Positions 1 through 12,971 of a stretch of 64,000 nt of DNA are shown here, in pieces. The position numbers and the translations under genes were made by a program. This stretch comes from Clavelina lepadiformis. Lineage: Eukaryota > Chordata > Ascidiacea > Aplousobranchia > Clavelinidae. How positions within the stretch are numbered: the first letter of the stretch is position 1; each line of letters starts with the position of its first letter. Under the pieces are notes generated by a model. That model was not told the origin of the DNA. It searched no databases and saw nothing but the letters and a program-made list of their open reading frames with translations. The stretch lies in assembly GCF_947623445.1 (NCBI RefSeq), contig NC_135244.1, forward strand, positions 620,001-684,000. Direction: 5' to 3'.

Positions 1-450
1 ACTCACTAAAATAAGAAGAAGCGTAAAATAAAAAGCATTGAAGCAATCCAAGTAGTTCGAGAATTTCGCCGAATTATGAAAGAGAGCAAGAACAATTATT
101 ATAAGAAGATTAGTTATTAATCAATTATTATTAGAATTATTACGAGAATTATAATTCGCTGCGGGGGTTCAGAGATTTACAGCAACGTCAAACAGTCGCT
201 GAATCGCCAGGACATTTAAATATGTAGCCGCAGGCTCTGATTGGTTGTTCTTTCAACGTCATATAGTTATGTAACGCATAGCAGGCCGCCAGCACGCAAT
301 AGATGGCACTTAATTTGCTACAAAAACAGACGAAAAAAACAAAGAACTTTGACGAAAATTCATACTTGGAAATTCTCAATATGCAGGACACTAACCATAA
401 TGTAATGGCGCATATAGGGATATGACAGTAGTGTAGAGTCGCCACCCTAG
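1..450. other. Left flank, no gene seen
   Basis: AT-rich sequence with no open frame that resembles a gene. If the orphan DOMON exon that starts at 451 belongs to a gene lying to the left, this stretch would be its preceding intron, because a plausible acceptor (ccctag) ends at 450. Confidence 0.4.
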
Positions 451-584
451 GAACCTCATCATATCACTGTCGCTATTTATCGTCGGAGCCTTTACAGTTT
501 GCTCCTCCTCCTACCGCGGTTGTGCTTTGTTCAACGGTGCGTAAAATATTACCGATTAATTTATTCAAAGTCATTGTTACGTAA
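451..584 (+). pseudogene. Orphan DOMON-cassette exon (3' end of an upstream gene or a relic)
   Basis: After the acceptor ccctag at 450 the frame starting with two bases reads through 43 codons to TAA at 582-584. Its first part (YHCRYLSSEPLQFAPPPT) clearly matches the last exon of the second DOMON cassette of the next gene (2771-2849, ..YHGPRRHSSSEPLQFAPPPP). The donor that closes the related exons is absent and the frame runs on into unrelated residues before the stop. It may be the final exon of a DOMON gene lying mostly outside the window, or a leftover from cassette duplication. No other cassette exons were found between 1 and 450. The match is seen directly; gene status is inference. Confidence 0.45.
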
Positions 585-1069
585 CTCATACGTGTTGGTC
601 GAATGTGCAGAGGTAAATTTTTTGCTGCAAATCGCAAACAATATTAAAAAATATTAAAAATAAATTATAATTAATTACAGTTCCTTCGAAAAAAATTAAT
701 CTTGTTTATAGTTAAGATTGTTTCCATCAGAAATTTACGATGACTCAGCTTTTAAAGATTGCATCGACCGCAAACTAGTTCACGACTGACAGTTGCAGCC
801 TCGGGCGACTGCAGGTGAAGCAACAACAGATTGAAACCTGTTTTTACCAAGCTCAACAGTTAGCTCGGTAAGAACTAATCTCCTCAACTTAGCAGCAGTT
901 TAATCTCAACACAGCGGAGATAGCAGCAGTGTACGAGCTTCAACGTTGTTAGGCTTCAGTTCTAGAAATTAGGAGAGTTACCGTCGCAGGGTCGCGATTT
1001 TTTGCGCGAAATAAATCAATTTTTTGTTCTTGTTTAGATTTTCAGAAAATTTATTTTTGAAAATCGAAA
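585..1069. promoter_or_regulatory. Upstream region / probable 5' UTR of the four-DOMON gene
   Basis: This is the interval between the orphan exon and the ATG at 1070. It is AT-rich with no coding frame. The stretch from about 780 holds several AGCAGCAG/CAACA tracts and may be 5' UTR. No clear TATA box can be assigned. Confidence 0.25.
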
Positions 1070-4000
1070 ATGCACCCCCTCAAGTTATTGCTTGCACCCC
1101 TAATCCTCATAGTGGGATTCAGCTGTACGGGGGCAGTGGATGGGAACGAATGCGGCATCTCGAAGCATTGCGTCAAAAACCCCCCCGGATGTGATTTGAC
1201 CGACCCCAAGTGTCAGTTCTTCTCCTACGCCTGGGCAAGCACTAGAATAACAAATTCGAAAATTACGCTTTATTGCGTCATAAATTAAACGCCTCGATTC
1301 AAATTCTAGGATGCCGGAACCAGAACCTTCAATATGGAGCTTCGTGGCGGGGCAGGAGGAGGCACTGAATATGTGGCAGTGGCGTTTGGTACCGTTAATC
1401 GCATGCAAGATGCTGACTTGTATTTTTGCACTGGCACTACGTTGAGGTCAGGGGTCATACAGCGCTTTCGACGGCCCCCGAGAATCTTCCGCGCCCTCCC
1501 TGTAAGTAATCTAGTAAACAATGAAAGTGATTATGACATCATACTGTTCATGTTGACACGCAGCGTGGCATCACTAACGTAATGGCTTCCACGAACAATG
1601 GCGTGGCGGAGTGTTCTTTCACACGCACTGCTGTGATAAGAAAACCAACCTCACAAAATAACCGGGAACTCTTCGACCTTTTCAACACAAAATATCACAT
1701 TCTCCAGGCGACGGGTCGTCTAGCAGCAGGTAAGTGGCGTAGATGATGTTTATGTTGTTATTGCTTCCCTGAATTCTGGTTTCGTTATTCAGGGATTTTC
1801 CCGCGCTACCACGGATCGAGAAATAATCGTGGGATCTCAAACGAAAAAATCAACTTGGCCTTACCTGTCATGTAATATAGTGCTAAGCGTTTCCTTCATG
1901 CAGTATATTGAATGTTGTCTGATATTTCGTTTGTGATGTCATTTCAAAAAGCTTCTCATAATCTTCTCTTCAGACCGCCTCCCATGATACCAGATTGTGA
2001 TGTCACGAACGGCCTTTGTAACGTTGGTCCGGTAGGATGTGAGCCAGGGGATTCTAATTGTCTTTTCGCCACTTGGAATTACGTAAGTCTTGATCATGTT
2101 ATTTCCATTATGACGTCACAAGTTCATCGAAAATATTAATTCTCTAGAACTCGGGATTGAACAATTTTGAGATAACTTTTGGCGGGAACGTCGGTGCTGG
2201 CGACAAATATGTTGCCATGGCATTCTCACCGAACGGTTTGATGGAAAACTCCGATCTTTATTATTGCACCGGATCCGAACTAAAGTCCGGCCGAATAGTT
2301 CAACGTCGAAGAAGGCCGATTACCGATGACGACTTACCGGTATGATGACGTCATGAATAGCATGAGAATAGCGTAAAATGTCGACTTCCTTGTGTGGGGG
2401 TTGGTGGGGATGATGACGTGACGACTCTCTTCCTAGTTGGCTCAGGAGGAATGTTTGTAACTCACCAATCAAAGTAGTTCCCTTTTTCAGGCCGGGATTA
2501 CAAACGAGGAAGCCTCCAACGCAAATGACGTCATAATGTGCTCATTCACGCGTGCTGCTAGCGTCACAAAGGAAGACATCGGCACCTTTGATCTCAAAAT
2601 GACCGACTACCACCTCCTGCTTGCATCTGGAAGAGCCGTGGGTGAGTTTGCGTGAGGTGACGTCATTAAGAATACGATGATGTCAAAGTCATTATGGCAT
2701 TGTTTTAATTACGTCACGATCGCAATTGACCACATTTGTTTTATTTTGCAACAATTAAATATGATTGCAGGCGACAGGATAACTTACCATGGCCCCAGAC
2801 GCCATTCATCGTCGGAACCTCTGCAGTTTGCTCCTCCCCCTCCTGTCACGTGAGTGCCTTGCTCTGCTCTGTACCATTGTGTGGTGGTCAAATCGCTTTA
2901 ACCACGTCTTGTCTACTCAGGCCGATGATGCCGGATTGTGATGTCACAAACAACCTTTGTTACGCAGGTCCAATGGGATGCGAGCCTGGAAATTCTAATT
3001 GTCTTTTCTCAACTTGGAGTTTTGTAAGTTTTACGCACGTTATTTTCATTATGACGTCACTAGTTTGACAATAATTAATCGATTAATTTTTTAGAACTCA
3101 GAGTTGAACAATTTTGTGATAAGTTTTGGCGGGAACGTCGGTGCTGGCGACAAATACGTTGCCATGGCATTCTCACCGAACGGTTTGATGGAAAACTCCG
3201 ATCTTTATTATTGCACCGGATCCGAATTAAAGTCCGGCCGAATAGTTCAACGTCACATAACACCTATTGTTGAAGACACACTGCCGGTATTATGACGTTA
3301 TTTACGATATAAAACACGTCTACACGCCCGCTAGGTGCTGCTATACGCAAAACCTCATTGATACCAGCTTGTTTCTTTCAGACCGGGGTTACAAACGAAG
3401 ATGCCTCCAACGCTGATGGCGTCATAATGTGTTCATTCACGCGTACTGCAAGCGTCACAAAGGAAGACATCGGTACATTTGATCTCGCAATGACCGACTA
3501 CCACATCCTGCTTGCAACTGGAGGAACTGCTGGTAAGTTGCTGCAATGCTGTGTGGTGGATGGCGCACTGCGCTGTACAAACGACATTGAAAACCTGCCG
3601 CTGTTTATAACGCGTTAAATCGACGATAATCTTTGCATTTAACGTTGTTCTGCTCTTTTTTTTCTCTATTTCGTAACAATGACTTTGTTATCTCAACAGG
3701 AGCCACATTCCTTTCACACATCGCGAGCAACCGCCATTCCTCCCCTGCAGCTTTCTCATTCACGTAAGTCACGTGATTGCTTGTGAACTTGTGACGTCAT
3801 TAACAAACTTGCTTGATCCAAGCATGTTATATTAGTCGCAAATAATCAACCGTTTAAGAAATATTTAAGTAATAATTAAAATGAGCTAATGGAAACCCCC
3901 TCGCGAATCAGACGCCATATATGGTGCTCGGGACGTAACCTTCGCCGAAAATCTTCGCGCGCTTCAAATTTATTGAACCATCGTTGCACCGGGTCAGTTT

Positions 4001-5655
4001 GCAAATTAATCAGCAAGTTATTGGGTAAAAGCATTGAAACGATCATAATGACCACAGGAATAATGATTGATAAGCTGTCAATCGTATATAAGCGTTAAGT
4101 ATACTTTCGTCACTAACTGTACCAAAAGCCCAAAACGACGCACCCTGGTTAAAAAAAGCGTTCATTTGAAGAGGAATTTTTGGTAAAAAAATGTGATATT
4201 TAACGACTCTCTGTAATTTTGCAGCCATCCGAATTTGCGATTTGATAAAATTTGTATTTTGTGAGATTTTTACATATTTATATCAAAATACTTCTTACTA
4301 CCATCTTTGTTGACCTAGTTTTAATTATTTGCTTGTTGATATTTGGGTCAGGGCGTCAAAATTTTATAATTGCCGCTAGCTTCCCCGGGAGAAGAGATGA
4401 ACTTTTTTCTAATAATTATCGCAATTTATGCAAATAGTCAATGTATACAATAGAAATAGTAAACCGATATAGACTAAGCCTGTTCATGAAAGTAGAAAAT
4501 ATGACTGCGCAAACCTCAATGAATGGAATTACCACATACATTAATTTTCTTGACGTAGTGTACACGAGTAGAGGAATGCAACTAAGTTTATGACGTAATA
4601 ATCCCACTATCGGATTTTGGTCCGGATTCGATGCAGTGATAAAGTTCGAAGATTTTTGCTTACTATTAAACATTGAACGGGAGACTCATCTTTAAGCCTC
4701 TGTAACCGAGTATTATTGTCTTAGACCTGCAGAAGCCATGCAGATGATGCCGGATTGTGATGTCACAAACAGCCTTTGTTACGCAGGTCCAATGGGATGC
4801 GAGCCTGGAAATTCTAATTGTCTTTTTGCGACTTGGAGTTTTGTAAGTTTTGCGAATAGTATTTTTTATCATGACGTCACTAGTTTAACAATGATTGATT
4901 ATTATTTCTCTAGAACTCTGAATTGAACAACTTTGAGATAACTTTTGGCGGGAACGTCGGTGCGGGCGACAAATACGTTGCCATGGCATTCTCACCGAAC
5001 GGTTTGATGGAAAACTCCGATCTTTATTATTGCACCGGATCCGAATTAAAGTCAGGCCGAATAGTTCAACGTCACATAACACCTATTGTTGAAGACACAC
5101 TACCGGTATAATGACGTCATTTATCACATAAAACACAGTCTACGCGCCCGCTAGGTGCTGCTATACGCAAAACCTCATTGATACCAGCTTGTTTCTTTCA
5201 GGCCGGGATTACAAACGAAGATGCCTCCGACGCTGATGGCGTCATAATGTGCTCATTCACGCGTGCTGCAAGCGTCACAAAGGAAGACATCGGCACCTTT
5301 GATCTCACAATGACCAACTACCACATCCTGCTTGCAACTGGAGGAACTGCTGGTAAGTTAATTAGTCTCGTTGAAGTTGAATTAGTCTCGCTACAGCCAC
5401 ATATAAGTGAGAACATAGCGCTTGAGATTACGATTCATGTCTAGAAAGCGCCATGAACGAATCAATGGATCGCAGTTTTCTTTGTGTCAACTCTGGACTT
5501 CATTCTACGCATAACTCATAGAAATAGGTCCGTTGCTAACATCATCTGTGTTTGTTTTGTGACAATGATGCTTTGTTACGTCAACAGGAGCTGTGTTCCT
5601 GCCACACATTGGAAACAACCGCCATTCATCGGCCGCAGCTTTTACATTCACGTAA
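1070..5655 (+). CDS. Secreted protein with four tandem DOMON domains (16 exons, 723 aa)
   Basis: Exons: 1070-1234, 1310-1501, 1564-1729, 1793-1871, 1974-2082, 2148-2339, 2491-2641, 2771-2849, 2921-3023, 3095-3286, 3382-3532, 3700-3763, 4725-4842, 4914-5105, 5202-5352, 5588-5655. All phases close and give 723 residues. The ATG at 1070 opens a hydrophobic signal peptide (LKLLLAPLILIVGFS). Each domain uses four exons: a Cys-rich start (C..GP.GC....C.F..W), a 64-codon core with YVA.AFS..G.M..SDLYYC, a 50-55-codon exon with C.FTR...FDL...YH.LLA.G, and a short tail. Domains lie near residues 20-200, 202-378, 379-548 and 549-723. No cytochrome b561 or membrane anchor follows, unlike the neighbouring reductase. 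DOMON domains bind heme or sugars; the ligand here is unknown. Exon 1 ends on a GC donor (TGG|gcaagc). The last exon reads through its donor into TAA (5653-5655), with AATAAA at 5716. Splicing onward to an unseen exon cannot be excluded. Confidence 0.82.
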
Positions 5656-5715
5656 GTCACGTGATTGCTGCTTCTTGCTATTGTGCAATGTTTTCGCGAC
5701 GACAATCTGTATTGT

Positions 5716-5721
5716 AATAAA
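5716..5721 (+). terminator. Polyadenylation signal of the four-DOMON gene
   Basis: AATAAA lies 61 bases after the TAA at 5653-5655. It supports the reading that the last cassette ends at its donor-embedded stop and is not spliced further. Confidence 0.55.
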
Positions 5722-6793
5722 GCTTCCTTGGCAGTAAGACTGGTTTATTCCGCGTGGTGGCGCTGGTACCCTTCCTATAAATCGTATGAGATTTAAGGTC
5801 AGACTGGGGCATGCTTTTTACGCCCAGATGGTTATTTCCATCAATCGAATGTAAAGCGCCTTTGTGTCGTCATAAAGCGTTCAACAAATCTAGGAAACTA
5901 TGGCTGAGTCTTTGACCTGGAGCAGAGCTTGGATTTGCGTATTTTGAACCGGTCCCATTAGCAGGGAAAGCACCGTCCATACTTCCATATATGGTCGCAA
6001 CCTGTGGATAGCACCACTGGGTGTCGCAATCATTTTTAAAAAATGAGGCAAAAATGTAATAGCCTTGATCACGTGAGAAACGACAGAGCGCTCCACATAA
6101 ACAACAAACAGGCAAATGACGTCATAAACGGTCAGATGAAAGGTCAGCCAATCATATTCCTAGTTTATTGCACGATGTTTCTTAAACCTACAGCGTGGTA
6201 GTTACAATGTAGAAGTACGGGGAGGATCACGCGGTTACACAACGGTTAGTGCGGTGACATCAAAGGAATGTTATAACATACCAGAAATATATAATTGATC
6301 GGGATTATGACATCATAATGAGGCGTTAAAATTCGCATTCTGCGTAGTCATGGTAAAAACGTTATCTGTCACTATGGGACGCAATTTACAAAAGAAGCCG
6401 CCAAACAATGACCAAATTGACTATTTTGCACGGGTCAGATGTTAGACGGATGTAAAATACTTCATATAAGCGATTATACGTACAAAGCAACTTCATAGAA
6501 ACTCTAAATTAGTACGCGCAATATGAGCATTTAAAGTGGAACAGGTCTATATACATATTTAGTAGACTGCACTGCATCGGAATCTGACAGAATAGGTCTA
6601 AAGGTAAAGTGTCCGAGATTGCAATAATTACCACAACCAGATATCAGGAAACTTCTGTAAAACTTATGACAAGAAATTCAACTTTATCACATAAAAGTCC
6701 TAGAGTCCTGAGGTCCCATGCATAGCATATGACGTCATCGGATGAGAAATATACGGTCTAGTGCAGATGGTGGTTCCGGCACTGGGGAAGCCC
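5722..6793. other. Convergent intergenic spacer
   Basis: This stretch lies between the 3' ends of the plus-strand four-DOMON gene and the minus-strand reductase gene and probably holds the long 3' UTR of the latter. Read on the minus strand, AATAAA occurs at 6162-6167. No conserved coding frame is visible; open frames at 5870-6115 show no recognisable motif. Confidence 0.4.
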
Positions 6794-9700
6794 CTAGTTT
6801 ACGGCGATGTAATAGATGAAAGTTATGAGGAAGGCGAGATTGCCGATGACGTAGATGATGAGGAGGAGATACTTGATGGAGGTTCCCTGCAAAGATGAAG
6901 AAGAATCACTGGACACGTTATCCCGGATCAATCGCAAGAGACTTCGATGGCTTTAAACGGATTTTAATATCGTGATTGATACGTCACAATAGCGATCAAT
7001 GACGTACCTTGGGGGGAGGGTCGGGCTTCCTGTCGTCACCATCCATGGGATATTCCTCGGGCTTGGACTTCTTGTAAGCTGCGCCAATAAGTTAACGTTA
7101 CATCACATGTTATTACGTAATAGACTACGTCATCGAGCAAACGGGGATTTACCGTCGATGTGGCCGTAGCAGGCCGAGATCATCTCAAACACGACCTCGA
7201 ATATGACGTGGAATACGACGAAGCCGACCAACACGAACGTGTCCCACTCAGGTAGGTTCAAGCGGCTCAGGTCGACCCCTGCAATTATGACGTCATAGAG
7301 CAATATTGTTACATTGAAGTGAAGTGTTTTAAGTGAGCGGCATTCACATCACGACCCTGTATACCAGTCGTGTTTATTTAACTTCGTGACATTCTCTGAG
7401 CGGAAGTGACAGCTCGCGTGCTTTCATGTCATGTCAGTGACCAATGACGCATTCAAAAGGCGATTAATGAGGCGGAAGCGACACGAAGACATCAAAGCAA
7501 ACTCACCGAGGAAAATGGCCGCGATTGCCAGGATGCGAGCGGTGGACCCGACAAACCAATGAGCCCAGTTGAAGATGGGGCGTCGTGGGGTGTTCGGGTG
7601 GGGCCGGAACAAGGCCATGATGGGGTTCAAAATTGTGAGCCCGGTGACGATGATACCCAGGATGGGGTGGGCCCCGACATTCTCCTGCAAACAGGGTGAA
7701 ACAGGGTCGATGAATTTGCGGTAAAATTTAAACAGTCCCAACTTCCCAAGTGTAGAATGGGGCGAATAAAATAAGTCAGAGAATTTCCATTCTCATTATA
7801 ACATACGCGTCTACTGAGCCCCATTACACGGGCTGTGTTCATTTCCAGACCCGAGCATTGAACATAGCCGGTGCATCAGTGAGTCAAAAGATTTTCAAAG
7901 CAGTAGGGCACCCGGCAACAACAACCACGCCCATTGGCACAAGATTAATGACAACAGTCGCCATGATCATTAAATTCGTGGCAACTCGCGGCTATCTTTG
8001 GCTTATTTAGTCGCTCCTGTAATGTCTTAACACAGACAGCATCTCGGCAAGTCGTGCCAAAATTTTTCTATTTTCGTCAACTCGTCAGATGCCGATATTT
8101 AGCAGAGTAATGCTTCAAGCAGTGGCCGTATACTGGACACACGCACAAATGAATGCAAAACGTCATAATCGCGATGTGTAAAATGGGGCATTGTGATGCA
8201 ATAGAGACAAAGCATCCGAAAGACTAGGTTGACATATTTTGTTTACCCCCCCGGGCCAGCACAATACTTACGCTGTAACCTCCAACGGCGACGAATATTA
8301 AGACGAAGGCGGCGACGGTGGCCAGAAGAACAATGACCATGAGTCCTCGGTGAAGCTGAACAAATAAATCGATGATTAATTTCTAATAAAAGGAACAAAA
8401 ACTTTACAATATAAGCTGCAATATGCGGCTCAATTTCTTATTATTACGTCACAATGGCACAGAATTAATTTGATAAAACAAACATTAACGACGATTGTGA
8501 TGTTGTCAGACGGACGGTCGTTGAATAATGGATGAAAAGAGCAGAACGCGCGTACTAGGTTATAGGGCGGCGCTTTTTGCAATTCGGTTCCACAGATTCG
8601 ATGCCTCGCCCCTTTCTTCTCAAACAAAATAATGCGCTTGGCGCTCATTGTTATGACATCAGCGCTAGTTTAAATGTGTGTGGAAATGACAGCTCACAAT
8701 GTGTTTTGATTGTGACGTTGCAATGATTTTGCAGAATATTGTGGGTGTTTGCTTCGAAATTCACGAAGTTTATTAATTTGGCGAGTCTCGCTTTGAAATG
8801 ATCCTACGTCATAGAGCTGCATTATTCAGCAACAAATGAAATCGTGATAAAGCGCTCGAAAACTGAGATTAACATTTACATGGCGCAGCTGAAAAAAAAA
8901 CTGGGAAAATATGACAAGGATAAAACTGTGGCCACGTTAGAGCAGGTGCAGGCTGCAATGCATTAATTATTCACAACTTTAATTAAGAATGGGCGGGAGA
9001 TTATTTTCTGACATCTTGTTCACTTAGTTTGCGCGAAATATGTCTTTAAAAAGCTTATTGCGAAATCATAAGCTTCAACATGGTAATGGCGGCAAGGAGA
9101 CATATAACTTCATTCATGCATAACAATCCATGCATTGTTAACTTCACCTTCATTATGACATCACGAAAAGCACCATACCTGGAACCAGACTTTGTTATCG
9201 GCGATGGTGGAATCGTGCCACAGAGGTTTAAAATGCCGAGCAATGATGACTCCTATGCTAGCGCAAGTCAGCCAGGCTATTATCATCAGCGATCTGCGAG
9301 ATAAAAACCGATTTAGTTTTTGGGAGAAACGTATCATCGGGTAGAAAATAACCGGCTTTGAATGAACCTTTCCACGAAATTACCCCTTTTATTTTTAAGC
9401 TCGGTTTCTCGGTTGCCCGAGGTGATGACAAAGAAATAGCTGCTATCTTAATATCACAGGCTTGTGCAGATAGTTGAAGCAATTTATAATTCAACTCAAG
9501 TAACAACAAACAACCGGCAATTGTTACGTCGTTAGCAACACATTCATGTTTGTCTAAAGCGAGACGGGGTAGGAGATGCTCAACCTACTCTGCCACCGCA
9601 GCTCAAATTAAATTCAAGTAAACATTTTAATGCACAGCTCAAACATTCTGTTAAAATCAACTCGCATAAAGCTTCGGTTTTATTCGTGACCCTGTCGATG

Positions 9701-12700
9701 TTGCAACTCTTTGATGTCGACTGAACCTTCTTTAACGAAGCAATCGGTGACGTTGTAACGATAACGCAGAAAATAATTGAGGCTACGAATGCGATCGACT
9801 TAAAAGCGACAAGCTTAAAATTTCTCATCAAAGCTTAAACAGACAGCAATTAAGTCGACCCGTGTTCGTAAAACCGATTTGAGCAGAACTGGCCATAAGT
9901 GGGGCGACTCACGCGTGTGCTTTGATGAGAGCGGTATTGTCATTGCTGGATCCTCCTGCTGCTGGTGACACTGAAGTGAAGTTGATCCTGGCACCAGACA
10001 GTACTCGGTTTGAGCTGTGGTACTGCAACACTCCTCCTGCGTAACAATCATGCAATTATGACGTCTGGCAAGCACTGCGTACCGCGCGAGTCATTTTTAC
10101 CGGCCGTGGTTCCAACTGCGTACAAGAGGTAGTAAGTGTTGGTCAGAAGGTTGAAATCGACCATGACGCCGCCACTTATCGCTTTGGTCAGAGATGCGGG
10201 CCTGGTGAAGGTGCAGTTGACCACCCCGTCGGTCAGTCCCGTCTCGATATTCTCAATCTCCGGCTGAAATGGGAATTATGACGTCATTATACAGATGACG
10301 TTTGGCAACAGATGACATTGTACTTACTGGCCTGGCCTCATCTGCTGGTTGCTTTCGCAAGGCTCTTATGACGCCAGTCGACATTTCAGAGTCAGTGCAA
10401 TAATAAAGATCCGCGTCCTGCATTTGGTCCACTGTGCCAAACGCGATGGCCGCGTACTGCGACCCTGCCGTGGTCCCTCCGATAATATTCAACGTCACCG
10501 TGTTAAGCGATGAATCCTGGAAGTAGTTTAGAATTACTTCAAAATTTGGGGATTGTGACGTCTGTTGTTACGTAACAAAGCTAAAATAAGTCACGTCATG
10601 ATAAGAGCAAGAACCGCTTGTCTGAGTGCGTGAAAAGAAATTCCATGTCTCAAACGATATTTGTGATAAGGTTGATAGCACTTATGACATCATAATATAA
10701 CAGGTTACTCGTATTTATGCGGAAATGCTTGCACGGCGGAGACGAACAAACAACTCACGTATTGCCAAGACGCGAACATGCAGCTGGAAGATCCTGGTGT
10801 GCACGAGCTCGGGCTGAAAAAACAACCCTTTGTGACGTTACAATCGGCCGTTGTCGGATTGCTGCAACAAAGATTGAAAATATTATGACGTAAGAACTGA
10901 AAATGTAATTTTAGGCCACAACGCTACGTTGCTTATAATAATCATGGCGACGTTGAACTTGATCAAGACCAAAAGATCGGATCTTACTCGGGCGAAGGTG
11001 TTGGGGTGTCGCCGCCGCTGGGTGACGCCCTACAGCAATGGAAATAAAATGTTTTACATGAAAATTCTTCAAATAAAATCGGAAACACTGGGCCCATCCA
11101 TACTCACGTGAAATTGTAGGGACCTGAGCTGTAGCGGCTGGTGCTGTGGTAGCTTGGAGACCCGCCTGGAAACAAAATAAACGCAAAATAAATTGTGTTT
11201 ATGTGTTGTCTCTGTTTCCTTTTCTCTTATTTAATCAACCAACCGGTGTAGGCGGCAGTGGCCAACAATACGTAATAATTGCTCGTCGCTAGATCAAACG
11301 CTCTCGTGTGGGTGCTGTTAATATTCTTGCTGACGTTTGCCGCCCGCGTAAAAGAACAATTCGCCACTCCGTTCGACGTCCTCGCTGTGACGCCAGTGAT
11401 TTGCGGCTGCAAGAATTAAAAGTTCTCACAAAATCGAACTAAATTTCGTGGAAAATCAAAAATTCACTCACGGGCAAGGCCGGGTCGGTGACCGGGGCAC
11501 TGTGGCGTGTCTGTAGAACTCCCGACTTCAGTTCGGTTCCAATGCAGTAATATAAATCCGAGTTCTGCATGAGGCCGTCCGGGGAGAAAGCGACCGCCAC
11601 GTACTGCCCTCCCGCCCCTGTGCCCCCACTTATCTCCATATCGAAGCCCCCGGAACTCGTCTTCAAAAATACAAACTGTGCTTAAATAATTGCTCTTATA
11701 AGAACTATAGTTAATATTCAAAACGAAATATCAAACACAAGCGTCTGTGACGTTAACCAAACGTCACAATGCTTGGTTTCCTTTGTGCGGAATAGAGGTT
11801 GTTTATGCGATGCAGGTTTGTAATAACAAACATGACAAAAATTAATCGCAATAATGAGGAGAAAAGCCACTACGAGCGGGTTCATTTACACCGGAAATGA
11901 CGTGGTTAGGTTGATGCGTGTGCATTCGAATAATCACAGACGTAGCTCTTGATCAAATTTCGATCTTATTTGTAGGCGGACGGGCGCGGTAAGGAAATGA
12001 TTACGAGGAGCAAACTACAGGAATAGAGCCGATGATATTTTTATCAGGAAATCTTTACTTCTGACTCAGAACCGGCGTCATTTGTCACCGTGACGAGGCA
12101 GAAACGCGCCGAATAAAGGAATTTCTTAAAAACTGCAAAACTACGCGTCACTCGCTCTGTTTGCGTCAAAATCAACAGCACAAAGCTCATTATCGTTGGG
12201 TGCGATGCGATTTGTCGTTTAACTGACCTTTTGTTGGCACGGGCTTGGACCACAATTTAATGTCAACCTCCATCAACAATCTCAGCTGATAGTGGCATAT
12301 ACATCAGACGGCTTATAAGTTTAACAGATTGAAAATAATGAACATATGGCATGGAGCTGAGGTCATATATAATATATATGGTTGTTGTTGATTTTAAAGT
12401 TCAAAGTCTACCAACCTACAATGGTCGATTTATTTGCTCATAATGCAAGTCACATGAGCATTGTCCTTGCTAATAATTAACAGTAAAACATCAAGTTGTG
12501 TTTGTCTTGGAATTATTAAAGTTTTTACGACTTAAAATCTACGAATCACTTCGACAAACAACGCAGTGAATGGAGCAGAGCAAAGGTTAAGCTAATGCAT
12601 ACATTTTGCTTTCAAACTAAAACAACTTTGTGGCAATGAACAGCGCAGGTTTGTTCGGAAACATCTAAAAGCACATCTTCATAACCACGATAAAATCATT

Positions 12701-12971
12701 TTATTATAATAATTCAAGATATATAATAGTTATAACATAAAAGTTATGAAAATACAATATCATAATTCAATTATTTATTCTACTGACCAGTGGTGATTTT
12801 GTAACACTTTCAACTGACCTGGGTAAATGAAAAAATGAGACAAGTTGGGTTGTTAGGATTACAATTGTCCGAACTTCGAACACAAGTTTTTGTGCTGCCA
12901 CATCCACTGATGTCTATGGCACTGGAGTATTTTAGAAAAATCACGAGACACAAAAACAATATCTTTCTCAT
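6794..12971 (-). CDS. FRRS1: Ferric-chelate reductase 1-like: signal peptide, two DOMON domains, cytochrome b561 (14 exons, 586 aa)
   Basis: Exons in transcript order: 12819-12971, 11472-11660, 11244-11406, 11108-11165, 10759-10813, 10328-10516, 10101-10263, 9913-10036, 9179-9293, 8272-8355, 7507-7684, 7153-7278, 7008-7078, 6794-6886. All phases agree and give 586 codons plus TAG. The protein starts with a signal peptide (MRKILFLCLVIFL), followed by DOMON 1 (about 20-188) and DOMON 2 (about 190-350). The cytochrome b561 core has six helices. Its conserved histidines lie at about 364 (LIKAH), 405 (LHRG), 437 (AHPILG) and 473 (NWAHW), the usual four heme-b ligands. FRRS1-family proteins pass electrons across membranes to reduce ferric iron; transport direction and substrate are inferred from the family. 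Vertebrate FRRS1 has a reeler domain and one DOMON; here a second DOMON takes the reeler place. The second helix bundle starts after a conserved FKPLW motif. The ATG used is the one directly before the signal peptide. Confidence 0.88.

Noticed and set aside
1235..1288. Exon 1 of the four-DOMON gene reading on to its stop as a separate 72-aa secreted peptide
   Set aside because: The conserved C-x-F-5-residue spacing to the exon end and the in-phase next exon favour splicing at the GC donor. The short form remains possible by intron retention.
9815..10075. 86-residue minus-strand ORF in the reductase gene
   Set aside because: It overlaps the true exon 9913-10036 in the wrong frame. The phase joined to its neighbours gives the LIKAH heme-ligand motif.
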